This document shows positions 1 to 8,393 of a DNA stretch of 46,511 nucleotides, one piece after another. Below the pieces are notes generated by a model that saw only the letters and a list, made by a program, of their open reading frames with translations, had not been told where the DNA came from and ran no database searches. Location of the stretch: the NCBI GenBank assembly GCA_001917855.1, contig MNEU01000075.1:1-46511 (forward strand), in the 5' to 3' direction. Origin of the DNA: Armatimonadetes bacterium 13_1_40CM_64_14 (GTDB lineage Bacteria > Sysuimicrobiota > Sysuimicrobiia > Sysuimicrobiales > Kaftiobacteriaceae). Position numbers and translations under genes: made by a program. Position 1 is the stretch's first letter. The number at the start of each line of letters is the position of its first letter.

Positions 1-304
1 CCATGAACGGAAGTCCCATGAATTCTCGCTGCCCAACGATGTAGTGAACGGGGCGGCCGGCGGCGCGTTCCTCCAGGAGCTGGCGATACCGACCCCATGC
101 CTCTGCTGAAAGGGATTGCATCCATCGGATGTAGAGGCCAGCCCGATCCAGACCCAGGACGTGGCGCAGGAGCACCTCGGCCTCAATCGCCGCCTCCGCA
201 CTGCCGGAGGCAGCGAGGTGCTCGCGCCCCCACAGGTACCCTTCGTGGATTGTCAGCACGGACGGATGGGCCTGCGATTGACGGAGACGTTCCGCTCTGA
301 CCAC
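1..304 (-). CDS. prmC: Peptide chain release factor N5-glutamine methyltransferase PrmC (HemK), N-terminal part, cut by window edge
   Basis: PrmC methylates the glutamine of the GGQ motif of release factors in the cytoplasm, using S-adenosylmethionine. Only the N-terminal helical domain is in the window; the SAM-binding and NPPY parts lie beyond base 1. The minus-strand frame reads through without a stop and carries the family hallmark GRPVHYIVGQREFMGLPF close to the window edge, preceded by AEVLLRHVLGL. The frame opens directly after the prfA stop, so it is translated downstream of prfA, its substrate gene, which is the usual order. The start is uncertain: GTG at 304 or GTG at 259 (VLTIHEGYLWGREHL); the second looks more like the family N-terminus, and neither has a clear ribosome binding site. 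Confidence 0.85.
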   Translation of the reverse strand, partial: MVRAERLRQSQAHPSVLTIHEGYLWGREHLAASGSAEAAIEAEVLLRHVLGLDRAGLYIRWMQSLSAEAWGRYRQLLEERAAGRPVHYIVGQREFMGLPFM

Positions 305-313
305 GGAGCTGAT

Positions 314-1399
314 TTACGTGGCCGCCGCGACAGCGGCAAATTCGGCGGAGGTAAGCGCTTGAATCAACACATCCAGGTCGCCATCGAGGACGGCGTCCAG
401 CCGATGCAGCGACAACCCGATGCGGTGATCCGTCACACGATTCTGGGGGTAGTTATACGTGCGGACTTTCTCGCTGCGCTCCCCCGTGCCGACCTGCAGA
501 CGCCGCTGTTGGGCGATGGCCTGTTGCTGGCGCCGCACTTCCATCTCCAGCAGCCTGGCGCGTAAGATGCGCATCGCCTTTTCCCGATTCTGGTGCTGCG
601 AGCGTTCGTCTTGGGTGGCAACCACCAGGCCCGAGGGCAGGTGGCGAATGCGGACGGCGGTTTCGACCTTGTTGACGTTTTGCCCGCCGGCGCCGCCGGC
701 ACGGTAGGTGTCGACTTCGATCTCATCCGGGCGGATCTGCACATCCACTTCCTCCGCCTCGGGGAGCACAGCGACGGTGGCCGTGGAGGTGTGGATCCGA
801 CCAGACGACTCGGTAACCGGCACCCGCTGGACGCGGTGCACGCCGCTTTCGTACTTCAATTGACGATACACCCCCTTCCCCTGGATGGCGAAGATGATCT
901 CCTTAAACCCCCGGAGCGCCGTGGGGCTGCTCTCCAAGACTTCCACTTTCCAGCCTTTGCGCTCCGCGAATCGAGAGTACATCCGCAGCAGTTCGCCGGC
1001 AAAGAGACTCGCCTCATCTCCCCCCGCCCCCGCGCGGATTTCCATGATGATGTTGCGATCCGCGAGAGGGTCTTTGGGCATCAACAGCGCGCGCAGCTTC
1101 GCCTCCAGCGTCGGCAGCTGGGCGCGAAGGCGAGTCTCCTCGGCCCGCGCTAGTTCGCGCAGCTCGGGGTCTTGCTCCCCCTGGGCCATCGCCACGGCTT
1201 CATCCGCTTCGCGTGCTACGCGCTGGAACTCCCGAAACGTGGACACTGTCTCCGCAAGTGACGCCTGCTCACGCGCCAACTGTTGGAACCGGTCCGGGTT
1301 TGCCAGGACCTTGGGATCGGCCATGCCGCGGAGTAGCTCCTCGTGGCGAGCGGCGAGCGCCTCTAGTTTGTCTAGCATGAGCGGCGTTTGAACTCCCAT
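314..1399 (-). CDS. prfA: Peptide chain release factor 1
   Basis: RF1 recognises UAA and UAG stop codons and triggers release of the nascent peptide on the ribosome. The 361-residue product has the GGQ catalytic loop ([13 protein letters not shown], residues 234-246 or so) whose Gln is methylated by PrmC, and the [15 protein letters not shown] stretch around residues 192-206, which has the RF1-type stop-recognition region. Length matches the family. Two starts are possible: ATG at 1399, or ATG at 1378 giving the family-typical [22 protein letters not shown] box sits 9 bases before the first ATG, which would make a message with almost no leader. The gene lies 30 bases after the DUF1385 stop and is followed by prmC. 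Confidence 0.96.
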   Translation of the reverse strand: MGVQTPLMLDKLEALAARHEELLRGMADPKVLANPDRFQQLAREQASLAETVSTFREFQRVAREADEAVAMAQGEQDPELRELARAEETRLRAQLPTLEAKLRALLMPKDPLADRNIIMEIRAGAGGDEASLFAGELLRMYSRFAERKGWKVEVLESSPTALRGFKEIIFAIQGKGVYRQLKYESGVHRVQRVPVTESSGRIHTSTATVAVLPEAEEVDVQIRPDEIEVDTYRAGGAGGQNVNKVETAVRIRHLPSGLVVATQDERSQHQNREKAMRILRARLLEMEVRRQQQAIAQQRRLQVGTGERSEKVRTYNYPQNRVTDHRIGLSLHRLDAVLDGDLDVLIQALTSAEFAAVAAAT

Positions 1400-1408
1400 C
1401 GCACGTCC

Positions 1409-1414
1409 ATTATA
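1409..1414 (-). promoter_or_regulatory. -10 box of a leaderless-type promoter for prfA
   Basis: A perfect TATAAT on the minus strand ends 9 bases before the ATG at 1399. Transcription would begin about 2-3 bases before that ATG, so the message would be leaderless for this start or have a leader of about 22 bases for the ATG at 1378. No good -35 hexamer is visible at 16-18 bases upstream. The same arrangement recurs in front of the glcD-type gene at 41101. Confidence 0.5.
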
Positions 1415-1429
1415 CCGAACGGGAGAAAG

Positions 1430-2401
1430 CTACGAGGTAGCTGCGGGCGAGGGTCCGGACGAGGGCGCGGCGTCTTCGCGTTCGACGACGTCGCGCAGAG
1501 CCCGCACAGCGACCTCAAGTTGCCGCTCATCCGGCTCCCGGGTGGTCAGCCGCTGCAGCCACAGGCCGGGGACTACTACCGGACGAAGCCACGGGACGCG
1601 TGCGGCTGCGCGGATGAGCTCATAACTGAGCCCGGCGACGAGCGGGAGGAGCGCCATGCGAGAGGCGAGGCGGAACACGAGCGGAGGGCGTCCGAGGACC
1701 GAGAAGACAACGATCGCCATGATCATCACAATGAGCAGGAAACTGGTCCCGCAGCGTACGTGGAACCGGCTGAAGCCGCGGGCGGTCTCCGCCCGCAACG
1801 GCGCGCCCGCCTCATACGCATTCACAGCCTTGTGCTCGGCGCCGTGATACGCAAAGACGCGCGCCACATCGGGTAAGCGGCCAATCCCGGCGACGTAGCC
1901 GAGGAGGATCAAAACGCGCAAGGCACCTTCGGCCAGATTCGACGCGTAGACATTTGGAAAGTATACGTCCAGCGATCGAATGACCGCAGCCGGCACCACG
2001 AAAAACAGACCCAGGGCTACACCCGCCCCGGCACTCACCGTCGCGGCAACCTGCCGACCGGTCAGAGGCACCTGCTCTCCGGTGGCCATACCGGCCGACA
2101 GCAGCAGCGCTTTGATGCCGATCGTGAGGGACTCATAGAGGGCCACACACCCCCGGACGACCGGGACCCGCACCCAGCGGAAGCGCAGCAGGAGGGAGGC
2201 ATGCGGCTCGGTCACCGCGCGAATCGCGCCGTCCGGACAGCGGACCGCAGTCGACGTCCACTGGGGGGACCGCATCATCACGCCCTCGATCACGGCCTGA
2301 CCGCCGATCAGCAGATGTGTGCGCCCACCGGGCAGCCGACGTATCTTTCGCTCGACTTCCTCCACAACGAACGTTAGGAGCTCTCCCCTGCGGCGGGACA
2401 C
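1430..2401 (-). CDS. DUF1385 family membrane protein
   Basis: The function of this family is unknown; related proteins are often named predicted metal-dependent enzymes. The 323-residue product has the family signature IGGQAVIEGVMMRSP (about residues 32-46) and the later AYHGAEHKAVNAYE and HVRCGTSFLL motifs. These His/Glu/Cys-rich stretches sit between hydrophobic segments (about 125-150, 165-180, 225-240 and 255-270), so it is probably an integral membrane protein. The GTG start at 2401 follows the tdk stop by two bases, suggesting translational coupling. Occurrence between rpmE/tdk and prfA/prmC is conserved in Firmicutes and relatives, which hints at a role tied to translation or ribosome-associated metal balance, but that is inference. 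Confidence 0.9.
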   Translation of the reverse strand: MSRRRGELLTFVVEEVERKIRRLPGGRTHLLIGGQAVIEGVMMRSPQWTSTAVRCPDGAIRAVTEPHASLLLRFRWVRVPVVRGCVALYESLTIGIKALLLSAGMATGEQVPLTGRQVAATVSAGAGVALGLFFVVPAAVIRSLDVYFPNVYASNLAEGALRVLILLGYVAGIGRLPDVARVFAYHGAEHKAVNAYEAGAPLRAETARGFSRFHVRCGTSFLLIVMIMAIVVFSVLGRPPLVFRLASRMALLPLVAGLSYELIRAAARVPWLRPVVVPGLWLQRLTTREPDERQLEVAVRALRDVVEREDAAPSSGPSPAATS

Positions 2402-2403
2402 AG

Positions 2404-2997
2404 CTATTGTCCGCCGAGCACGACGTGGTGCAGGCGGCAGCGGGCTTCGTAGACGTCCTGCGCCGCTACCAGAATCACGGGGTCGGTGTACTTCGCTGGA
2501 GAACCATTCACCAGCCGTTGGGTGCGACTGGCTGGAGCCCCGCAGACCATACAGATGGCCTGCAGCTTGTCGACGGTCTCGGCCATCGCCATCAGCTGGG
2601 GCATGGACCCAAAGGGCTCGCCCCGAAAGTCCAGGTCGAGGCCCGCTGCGATGACGCGGAGGCCACGGGCGGCGAGCTGTCCGGCGACGTTGGGCAGTTT
2701 CTCATCAAGAAACTGGGCCTCATCTACCGCTACAACCGTCACGCCCGCCTGCAGGTGCGTGAGAATCTCCTCGCTTCGGGCGATGGAAACCGCCTCCAGG
2801 CGGGAGCCATCGTGCGATGCGACCTGCTGCCGACCATAGCGGTCGTCGAGGGCAGGTTTGAACACCTGCACGCGCTGCCGGGCGATCTGCGCGCGGCGCA
2901 CCCGCCGAATCAGCTCCTCACTCTTTCCGCTGAACATGCTGCCGCAGATGACTTCGATGCGGCCTGCTGCCCGACCGCCGTCCACAGCCCACCCCAC
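2404..2997 (-). CDS. tdk: Thymidine kinase, type II
   Basis: Phosphorylates thymidine with ATP to dTMP in pyrimidine salvage. The product shows the P-loop [14 protein letters not shown] (about residues 19-32), the VVAVDEAQF motif with the catalytic Glu, and a C-terminal zinc region with CMVCG and YEARCRLHH; the last pair is a Cys/His variant of the usual Cys-x-x-Cys, known in some members. The annotated start is GTG at 2997; GTG at 2985 is an alternative, because the conserved part begins only at GRIEVICG. It is followed by DUF1385 after two bases and lies 117 bases after the rpmE stop, with a strong hairpin in that spacer. Confidence 0.95.
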   Translation of the reverse strand: MGWAVDGGRAAGRIEVICGSMFSGKSEELIRRVRRAQIARQRVQVFKPALDDRYGRQQVASHDGSRLEAVSIARSEEILTHLQAGVTVVAVDEAQFLDEKLPNVAGQLAARGLRVIAAGLDLDFRGEPFGSMPQLMAMAETVDKLQAICMVCGAPASRTQRLVNGSPAKYTDPVILVAAQDVYEARCRLHHVVLGGQ

Positions 2998-3051
2998 AGA
3001 GGAAGATTGAGTAAGGGTCTGGGCCCTGGCCCGTCCGGCCCCCCCCCAGAC

Positions 3052-3090
3052 GTCAACGGTGGGGGCGGCTCGGCCACCCCCACCGTTGAC
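3052..3090 (-). terminator. Strong 14-bp hairpin between rpmE and tdk
   Basis: Bases 3052-3065 pair perfectly with 3077-3090 around an 11-base loop. Read on the minus strand it lies 25 bases after the rpmE stop and would reduce or end rpmE transcription before tdk. In that direction no U-tract follows; a short T-run (CTTTT) follows only on the plus strand, where there is no gene. It may be a Rho-aided or partial terminator, or an mRNA-stabilising 3-prime hairpin. Confidence 0.55.
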
Positions 3091-3114
3091 CTTTTCAGGA
3101 CCCGTCGAACGCGC

Positions 3115-3318
3115 TTACACCTTCAGCCCGTACTTCTTCGCAAACTTCTGGACCCGGCCTTCGGCATCAACAAACTTGCGTTCGCCGGTAAAAAACGGGT
3201 GGCAGCGCGAGCAGATCTCGACGCGGATCTCTTTTTTGGTCGACCCCGTCAAAAACGTGTTGCCGCAGGCGCAAGTCACTGTCGCCTGGTAGTAGGCAGG
3301 ATGAATTCCCTTTTTCAT
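3115..3318 (-). CDS. rpmE: 50S ribosomal protein L31, zinc-binding type
   Basis: Ribosomal protein L31 of the large subunit. The start is the ATG at 3318 ([10 protein letters not shown]), with a GAGGTG ribosome binding site 7-8 bases upstream; ten further in-frame residues upstream do not resemble the family. The 67-residue product has four zinc ligands: Cys16 and Cys18 (CAC) and Cys36 and Cys39 ([10 protein letters not shown]), so it is the zinc-containing C+ form, not the zinc-free paralogue. The C-terminus [12 protein letters not shown] is typical. It has its own promoter and a structured leader. Confidence 0.97.
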   Translation of the reverse strand: MKKGIHPAYYQATVTCACGNTFLTGSTKKEIRVEICSRCHPFFTGERKFVDAEGRVQKFAKKYGLKV

Positions 3319-3366
3319 CTCGAACACCTCGGACGCCGCACACTTCAAGCCCCGGCGTCAACAGAC

Positions 3367-3390
3367 GCTCCCCGCCTCCAGGCGAGGAGC
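3367..3390 (-). promoter_or_regulatory. Leader hairpin of rpmE mRNA, candidate L31 autoregulatory element
   Basis: In the roughly 80-base leader between the predicted transcription start (about 3401) and the rpmE ATG, two 10-base arms (3367-3376 and 3381-3390) pair with one G-U wobble around a four-base loop. L31 leader motifs that bind the protein are known in several phyla. I cannot match this hairpin to a named one, so the regulatory role is inference. Confidence 0.4.
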
Positions 3391-3407
3391 ATCGGAAAAG
3401 CCAGAGC

Positions 3408-3436
3408 ATTGTAGCATGTGAGGACGCCCCGGACAA
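3408..3436 (-). promoter_or_regulatory. Sigma-70-type promoter of rpmE
   Basis: On the minus strand TTGTCC (3436-3431) and TACAAT (3413-3408) are separated by 17 bases, an optimal spacing. Transcription would start near 3401, about 83 bases before the rpmE ATG. Confidence 0.65.
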
Positions 3437-3505
3437 CCAGCCCGCCCCGCCGTCCTCACACCCGTCTGCGGGAACGAGCCGATCCGCCACCCGGTCACTT
3501 ACAAC

Positions 3506-4603
3506 CTACAGATACCTCATGGGGTTCAGGGGGATTCCGTTGATCCGGATCTCGAAGTGGAGGTGGGGTCCTGTAGCATCCCCGGTCGAACCCACGAGGG
3601 CGATCACCTGCCCTGTTTCCACGACCTCCCCGATGGGCACGAGCAGCTTGGATGCGTGGCCATACACTGTGCTGACGCCGTTGCCATGATCCACGACGAC
3701 AGCCAGTCCATAGCCAAAGTACCATCCCGCAAAGACGACGCGGCCCTCCTTGGCCACCAAGATCGGCGAGCCTCGCGGGGCGGCGATATCGATCCCATTG
3801 TGATGGCCGGTCACGCGCCAGCCAAACCGGGACGTCAGTTGGCCGCGCACGGGCCACACAAAGTTCTGAGCGATACTGGCGACTCCCCGAGTCGCGGTAA
3901 CACGCCTCAACACATCGAGCGCTCCACCGGGAATCGTCAACCGTTGCCCAGTATGGACCGCAGCGCTATCGGATATCCCGTTCGCATTCACGATCGCGTC
4001 CACCGGGAGCCCAGTGGCCTCAGCGATTTCCCATAGCGTCTCCCCTTCGCGGACTCGCACGGTGACCGGTCGGGGCGCGTTGCTCGGCAGGGACAACACG
4101 TGTGCCGCACCGCGCGGCAGACCCCGCGCCGCCTCGGAGGTCTTCGGCGGAATAACCAGCTGCTGACCGACCGCCAGGAGATCCTTGACACCGAGGCCGT
4201 TGGCGGCGGCGAGGTCTTCTGCGGCGACGTCGTGGCTCTGGGCGATCCCCCACAGCGTCTGCCCCTCGGTCACGATAACGAGAGGTTCAATGGAAACCCC
4301 GGTGCTCCGAGAGATGAGCGATGCTGACGTCCCCCGGAACCGTGGTCGGGCGGCAGCCGGCGAACTCGACGCCTTGGGGTCGATGGCGGCCGGCAGCGAC
4401 GGGGTCCAGGAGATAGCGGGAATCATCGCGTTGGAAACCAGCATCTGAACGGCGTGCCGGTGGACGCCTACGGCATCCAAGAAGGCCACGGAGTCTGTGG
4501 CCAAGGGCCAGTCGGGAAGTTCTGATGCACTGAAGCCCGGAAGAAGGAAGAGGCCTAAGACCAGCAACTTGAGCCAGGATCGCCGGACGGTCCAGGACCT
4601 CAT
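3506..4603 (-). CDS. LysM-LysM-M23 murein endopeptidase, exported
   Basis: A cell-wall enzyme of the M23 metallopeptidase (lysostaphin-like) family that probably cuts peptidoglycan cross-bridges outside the cytoplasmic membrane. The chosen start at 4603 gives a signal peptide (MRSWTVRRSWLKLLVLGLF onward, cleavage near residue 26); the frame stays open further upstream into the end of rho, but that part is arginine-rich and unlike the family. Two LysM peptidoglycan-binding domains lie at about 108-152 (GQTLWGIAQ) and 179-225 (GETLWEIAE). The M23 domain is at about 250-355, with zinc ligands His268 and Asp272 (HHNGIDIA) and His349 in GPHLHFE. It sits between rho and rpmE, as in many Firmicutes. 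The 235 bases between this start and the rho stop hold no gene I can support. Confidence 0.9.
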   Translation of the reverse strand: MRSWTVRRSWLKLLVLGLFLLPGFSASELPDWPLATDSVAFLDAVGVHRHAVQMLVSNAMIPAISWTPSLPAAIDPKASSSPAAARPRFRGTSASLISRSTGVSIEPLVIVTEGQTLWGIAQSHDVAAEDLAAANGLGVKDLLAVGQQLVIPPKTSEAARGLPRGAAHVLSLPSNAPRPVTVRVREGETLWEIAEATGLPVDAIVNANGISDSAAVHTGQRLTIPGGALDVLRRVTATRGVASIAQNFVWPVRGQLTSRFGWRVTGHHNGIDIAAPRGSPILVAKEGRVVFAGWYFGYGLAVVVDHGNGVSTVYGHASKLLVPIGEVVETGQVIALVGSTGDATGPHLHFEIRINGIPLNPMRYL

Positions 4604-4838
4604 CGCACTCGCGGTTCGTTCAGCTGGGCGAATCACAGCGCGCCGTACGGGCGTGCCGAGAATCGATGCCTTCCGTCTCCGCCGCAGGACATCGATTTCC
4701 TGCCCAGGCACCGAGACCCCGAGACGAAGACGCGCCAACTGCAGCCGGGGCAGTGACCTACGGAGAGGGCGGCGCGCCGACACCTCGCCCCCGGGCCACC
4801 TGCGTATCATCCGCAGGAGGTAGCGACGTGCCGTCGGC

Positions 4839-6101
4839 CTACTGGGCATCCTCTTCGGCGCTCTTGACGATAGACTTGAGGAACGCCTGGTTGTTGGCGG
4901 TCTTGCGCAGTCGGTCAAGGATTAACTCGGTCATCGCCACGGTATCGAGCTGCTCCAGGCTCTTGCGTAGCACCCACACTTTGCGCAACTCGTCCTCGGT
5001 CAGCAGGAGCTCCTCCCGCCGCGTGCTGCTCATCTTGATGTCGATTGCCGGGAAGGTCCGCCGCTCCTGGAGCTTGCGGTTCAGGTGCATCTCCATGTTA
5101 CCGGTGCCCTTGAATTCTTCGTAGATCACATCGTCCATGCGGCTGCCGGTGTCGATCAGCGCGGTGGCCACGATGGTGAGACTCCCGCCTTCCTCGATCT
5201 TGCGCGCCGCACCGAAGAAACGCTTGGGGCGATGCAGCGCGGCCGGATCCAAACCTCCGGAGAGGGTGCGGCCGGAGGGTGGGATCACCAGGTTGTTCGC
5301 GCGGGAGAATCGGGTGAGGCTGTCCAGCAGGATGACGACATCGCGCCCGCCTTCGACCAGACGTTTGGCCCGCTCTAGGACCAGGTCGGCCACCTGAATG
5401 TGCTCCTCGGGGGGCCGGTCGAACGTCGACGCCACCACCTCCGCCTCCACCGAGCGGCGCATGTCCGTGACTTCTTCGGGCCGCTCATCCAGCAGCAGTA
5501 CCATGGCGTAAATCTCGGGATAGTTGCTAACGACAGCCTGCCCGACCTTCTTCAGGATGGTGGTCTTGCCTGCCTTAGGCGGCGAGACGATCATCGCGCG
5601 CTGGCCCTTGCCGATCGGGGCGAATAAATCGATCATGCGCGTGGTGACGTCGCCGTCGCTCTCGAGCTTGATGCGTTCGTGTGGGAAGACCGGGGTGAGC
5701 CTTTCGAAATCCGGCCGGTTACGCGCCTGTTCGGGATCCAATCCGTTGACGGCCTCGACCCGGAGCAACGCGTAGTACTTCTCGTTGTCCTTGGGTGGCC
5801 GCACTTGGCCCAAGACTTCGTCGCCCACCCGCAACCCAAAGCGCTTGATCTGCGAGGGTGAGACATAGATGTCTTCCGCCCCCGGCAGGTAGCCCTCATG
5901 CCGGAGGAATCCGTAGCCCTCCGGCATGATCTCCAAGATGCCCGACCGGAACATCAAGCCGGATTGTTCGGTCTGGGCTTGCAGAATACGCATGATCAGT
6001 TCCTGTTTGCGATAGCGCCGGAAGTTGGCGATGTTGAGCTCCTTGGCCATGTCCTGGAGCTCCGCCAGTGTTTTGGTCTCTAGCTCAGCAATAGCCGTCA
6101 C
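4839..6101 (-). CDS. rho: Transcription termination factor Rho
   Basis: Hexameric RNA-dependent ATPase that ends transcription at Rho-dependent sites. The 420-residue product has an N-terminal helical domain with the K-L-x-I-like LNIANFRRYRKQELI (about 22-36), a cold-shock-type RNA-binding domain around 47-118 (MPEGYGFLR), Walker A PPKAGKTT (about 174-181), Walker B VVILLDSLTRF and the Q-loop/R-loop stretch GGLDPAALHRPKRFFGAARK. Length is normal. The start is GTG at 6101, preceded by GAGGGGG 11 bases upstream. Having Rho may explain why strong hairpins elsewhere in the window lack U-tracts. Confidence 0.97.
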   Translation of the reverse strand: MTAIAELETKTLAELQDMAKELNIANFRRYRKQELIMRILQAQTEQSGLMFRSGILEIMPEGYGFLRHEGYLPGAEDIYVSPSQIKRFGLRVGDEVLGQVRPPKDNEKYYALLRVEAVNGLDPEQARNRPDFERLTPVFPHERIKLESDGDVTTRMIDLFAPIGKGQRAMIVSPPKAGKTTILKKVGQAVVSNYPEIYAMVLLLDERPEEVTDMRRSVEAEVVASTFDRPPEEHIQVADLVLERAKRLVEGGRDVVILLDSLTRFSRANNLVIPPSGRTLSGGLDPAALHRPKRFFGAARKIEEGGSLTIVATALIDTGSRMDDVIYEEFKGTGNMEMHLNRKLQERRTFPAIDIKMSSTRREELLLTEDELRKVWVLRKSLEQLDTVAMTELILDRLRKTANNQAFLKSIVKSAEEDAQ

Positions 6102-6212
6102 TGCCTATGCCCCCTCGGGTGCGTGTATACCACCGTGTCTGTACAGGTAGACAGCGCCGCGTTGCCCCGCGATTCCGCCTTTACAGGCGCGGGTCGGGTC
6201 GCCTGATCCCCT

Positions 6213-6884
6213 CTACACTTTTGTCTTCCGCTGCTCGAGCGCAACCTGGAGTTGTCGCCAGTCGGACAAAAATCGTTCCTGCCCCTGAGCGGTCAGGGGG
6301 TGGGTGAAGAGCGCTGCGGCCACCTTGAATGGCATGGTAGCGATGTGCGCGCCTGCGAGGGCAGCCTGGGTCACGTGCAGAGGGTGGCGCAAGCTGGAGG
6401 CGAGCACCTGCGTCGTGAACCCGTACGTCCGGTAAATCTGGACTGCCTCACGAACCACCTGCATCCCATCTTGGCCGATGTCGTCCAACCGACCCAAGAA
6501 CGGGCTCGCGAAGTACGCGCCGATCTTGGCGGCTAGCAATGCTTGATTCACAGAGAAAATCAGGGTGACATTCACCCGGAGCCCCTCACGCGCCAGCGTG
6601 GCGCCCGCGGTAATGCCGTCGGGCGTGGCCGGCACCTTCACGACGACGTTGGGGGCCCAGGTGGCGTACGCCCTCCCCTGGGTAATCATTTCGTCTGCGC
6701 GGTCAGAGGTGGTCTCCACCGAGATTGGTCCGCTCGTGATCGTGGCAATCTCCCGCACCACCGTGCGGTAATCTGCCCCCTCCCGCGCGATGAGTGTGGG
6801 GTTGGTGGTCACCCCATCCAGGATGCCCCACCGATGCGCGTTGCGAATCTCCTCCACATTAGCGGTATCGAGAAAGAACTTCAT
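6213..6884 (-). CDS. tal: Transaldolase / fructose-6-phosphate aldolase family (TalC type)
   Basis: Small transaldolase that moves a dihydroxyacetone unit between sugar phosphates in the non-oxidative pentose phosphate pathway. The 223-residue length is that of the TalC/MipB subfamily, not the 300+ residues of TalA/B. Visible features are the N-terminal MKFFLDTANVEEI with Asp6, the GVTTNPTLI loop and the Schiff-base Lys83 in VVVKVPAT. Sequence alone does not separate transaldolase from fructose-6-phosphate aldolase. A G-rich ribosome binding site precedes the ATG, and the SLH gene ends 14 bases upstream, so the two are probably co-transcribed. Confidence 0.93.
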   Translation of the reverse strand: MKFFLDTANVEEIRNAHRWGILDGVTTNPTLIAREGADYRTVVREIATITSGPISVETTSDRADEMITQGRAYATWAPNVVVKVPATPDGITAGATLAREGLRVNVTLIFSVNQALLAAKIGAYFASPFLGRLDDIGQDGMQVVREAVQIYRTYGFTTQVLASSLRHPLHVTQAALAGAHIATMPFKVAAALFTHPLTAQGQERFLSDWRQLQVALEQRKTKV

Positions 6885-6898
6885 CGGCGCCCCCCCGA

Positions 6899-8155
6899 TC
6901 AGTTGCCGTTCGCTTCGATGTACGCCACGTCGCCCACGTCACCGACTTTCAGGAATAGCAGGGCGTCGCCGGGCTTCAGCGCTGCGAGCTCGGTTGCGGC
7001 GTTATTGCGATACACGGCATGTGCGCGAGCCACTCGGTACGTGCGCTGAGCTTGCTTGAGATCCTCGATCACAAGCAGAGTCGGCGTGCCCACTCGGATA
7101 TCCTTCAACTTGCCGGCGGAGAAGTCGTAGCGCTTGAGAGCGTCCATGACCTTGTCCAGCGCCCAGGCCACCTCCGCACGCGTCGCCGCTTGCGCCGGCC
7201 GGAACGTCTGATCGGGCAGTGCCCCGATGATGCCGCGCTCCAGGGCCACCCCAACCGCACCGCGCAACGCCGGAGGGATGGCGTCCGCATCAACCACGGC
7301 GGGGGGCTGTTGCGGAGTTTCGCCCCAGCCTAACACCCGCACGATGACCGCCGCCAGATCCACCCGCGTAACGTCCCCCTTGGGGCGAAACGTGTTATCT
7401 GCATACCCGGGGAGGACTCCGCGGTACAACACGACCGAGAGCACCGTCGGAGAACCCTTGGTCGTCTGGATCGCCTGGAGCTCATAGCGACCGGGAGGCA
7501 CCGGTTCGTCGTTCTGATCAAGCTGCTTCCACCGTTCGTGGTACTCGAACGATTTCCCCGCGGCCAGCGTGACCGGTTCGTCCAACGGCCGGAACGCCAG
7601 GCCCAGCGACCACCGGGCCACCTCCGCTCCCTCGCTATTCTTGATGATGAAATCGTACTGCTGCGAGTTCGCGAACTCGAATTTCACATTCTCCTTGCCG
7701 GTGTTCGAGATGGTGAAGGTCAGTTGCACCATGTCGGTGGGCCCATAGACTGTTTTGTCGGTGGCGAGCACGTAGACCAACGGGCCGGTGCGCACCTCGG
7801 CTTTCGCTGGCGACACCGTCCCTAGGTTGGTCACGGCGGCCACAGCCGGCTGGACATCCTTGGGGATCTCGTTCACGTCGTTGAAATGAGGCAACGGTAC
7901 CCCCTGCCCGGATAATGCCAAGACACGGGTCAGCAGCACGGAGAAGTCCGCCCGCGAGAGCGGGCCCGCCGGGGGGAATTTGTCGTCCCCCATCCTGAAG
8001 ATGCCCTTGGCCGCCAGCCGCTCGATCGCGCGCTGCGCGGGCAGGCCCACCACATCGCCAAAGATCGCCCCCGCCGCAGTTCCCGCAACGACGCCCACTA
8101 ACAGTACGGCCGTCCACGCGCGCAGGTGCCAGCAGTGCTCTATCTGTCTCCTCAT
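6899..8155 (-). CDS. Exported SLH-domain protein with internal BsuPI domain
   Basis: A predicted surface protein. It opens with a signal peptide (residues about 1-30, AWTAVLLVGVVAGTAAGAI). An SLH-type repeat follows at about 32-80 (FPPAGPLSRADFSVLLTRVL). The middle, about 120-245, is a beta-rich region resembling the intracellular proteinase inhibitor BsuPI fold (VQLTFTISNTGKENVKFEF and the stretch ending VPPGRYELQA). Two more SLH repeats occupy about 247-340 (GYADNTFRPKGDVTRVDLAA and LPDQTFRPAQAATRAEVAWA). The C-terminal 70 residues are unassigned. SLH repeats usually anchor proteins to the cell wall or outer layer. A GAGGAGA ribosome binding site precedes the ATG. The BsuPI assignment is by pattern and less certain than SLH. 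Confidence 0.85.
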   Translation of the reverse strand: MRRQIEHCWHLRAWTAVLLVGVVAGTAAGAIFGDVVGLPAQRAIERLAAKGIFRMGDDKFPPAGPLSRADFSVLLTRVLALSGQGVPLPHFNDVNEIPKDVQPAVAAVTNLGTVSPAKAEVRTGPLVYVLATDKTVYGPTDMVQLTFTISNTGKENVKFEFANSQQYDFIIKNSEGAEVARWSLGLAFRPLDEPVTLAAGKSFEYHERWKQLDQNDEPVPPGRYELQAIQTTKGSPTVLSVVLYRGVLPGYADNTFRPKGDVTRVDLAAVIVRVLGWGETPQQPPAVVDADAIPPALRGAVGVALERGIIGALPDQTFRPAQAATRAEVAWALDKVMDALKRYDFSAGKLKDIRVGTPTLLVIEDLKQAQRTYRVARAHAVYRNNAATELAALKPGDALLFLKVGDVGDVAYIEANGN

Positions 8156-8358
8156 CCTGTCTCCTCTAAATCGTCTGCCAGTTGGGAAGACCTGGTGGCT
8201 GTCCTATGTGACCGCCGGCGGGGTGGACTGGAATCACTGGTACGCGCGACCAAAACCGGGGTTGATGCCGGCCGTCCGGGGTCTTGCTGTCTAGAGGCTC
8301 GTCGGGGACGGTTCGCCTCAGGGAAGAGAATCCCTGCCAGCCCCCTCTCTCCTAAAAT

Positions 8359-8364
8359 ATTATA
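8359..8364 (-). promoter_or_regulatory. -10 box of a probable promoter for the SLH-tal unit
   Basis: A perfect TATAAT lies on the minus strand in the 238-base gap between argS and the SLH gene, preceded by a G-rich tract; no strong -35 hexamer is seen. The leader would be about 195 bases. It contains a small hairpin near 8320-8337 (arms CAGGGA/TCCCTG). The rest of the gap holds nothing I recognise. Confidence 0.45.
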
Positions 8365-8393
8365 CCCCTAGTTGCCCCCCCGTGTCCTCGGTG

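Noticed and set aside
2317..3414. 365-codon open frame on the plus strand over tdk and rpmE
   Set aside because: It covers two conserved genes on the other strand and an intergenic hairpin, and has no motifs.
4604..4918. Upstream extension of the M23 peptidase frame into the end of rho
   Set aside because: The added residues are Arg/Pro-rich and precede an obvious signal peptide; the start at 4603 is preferred.
6124..6129. TATACA on the minus strand before rho as a promoter
   Set aside because: No supporting -35 box at a proper spacing, so it was not listed as a feature.
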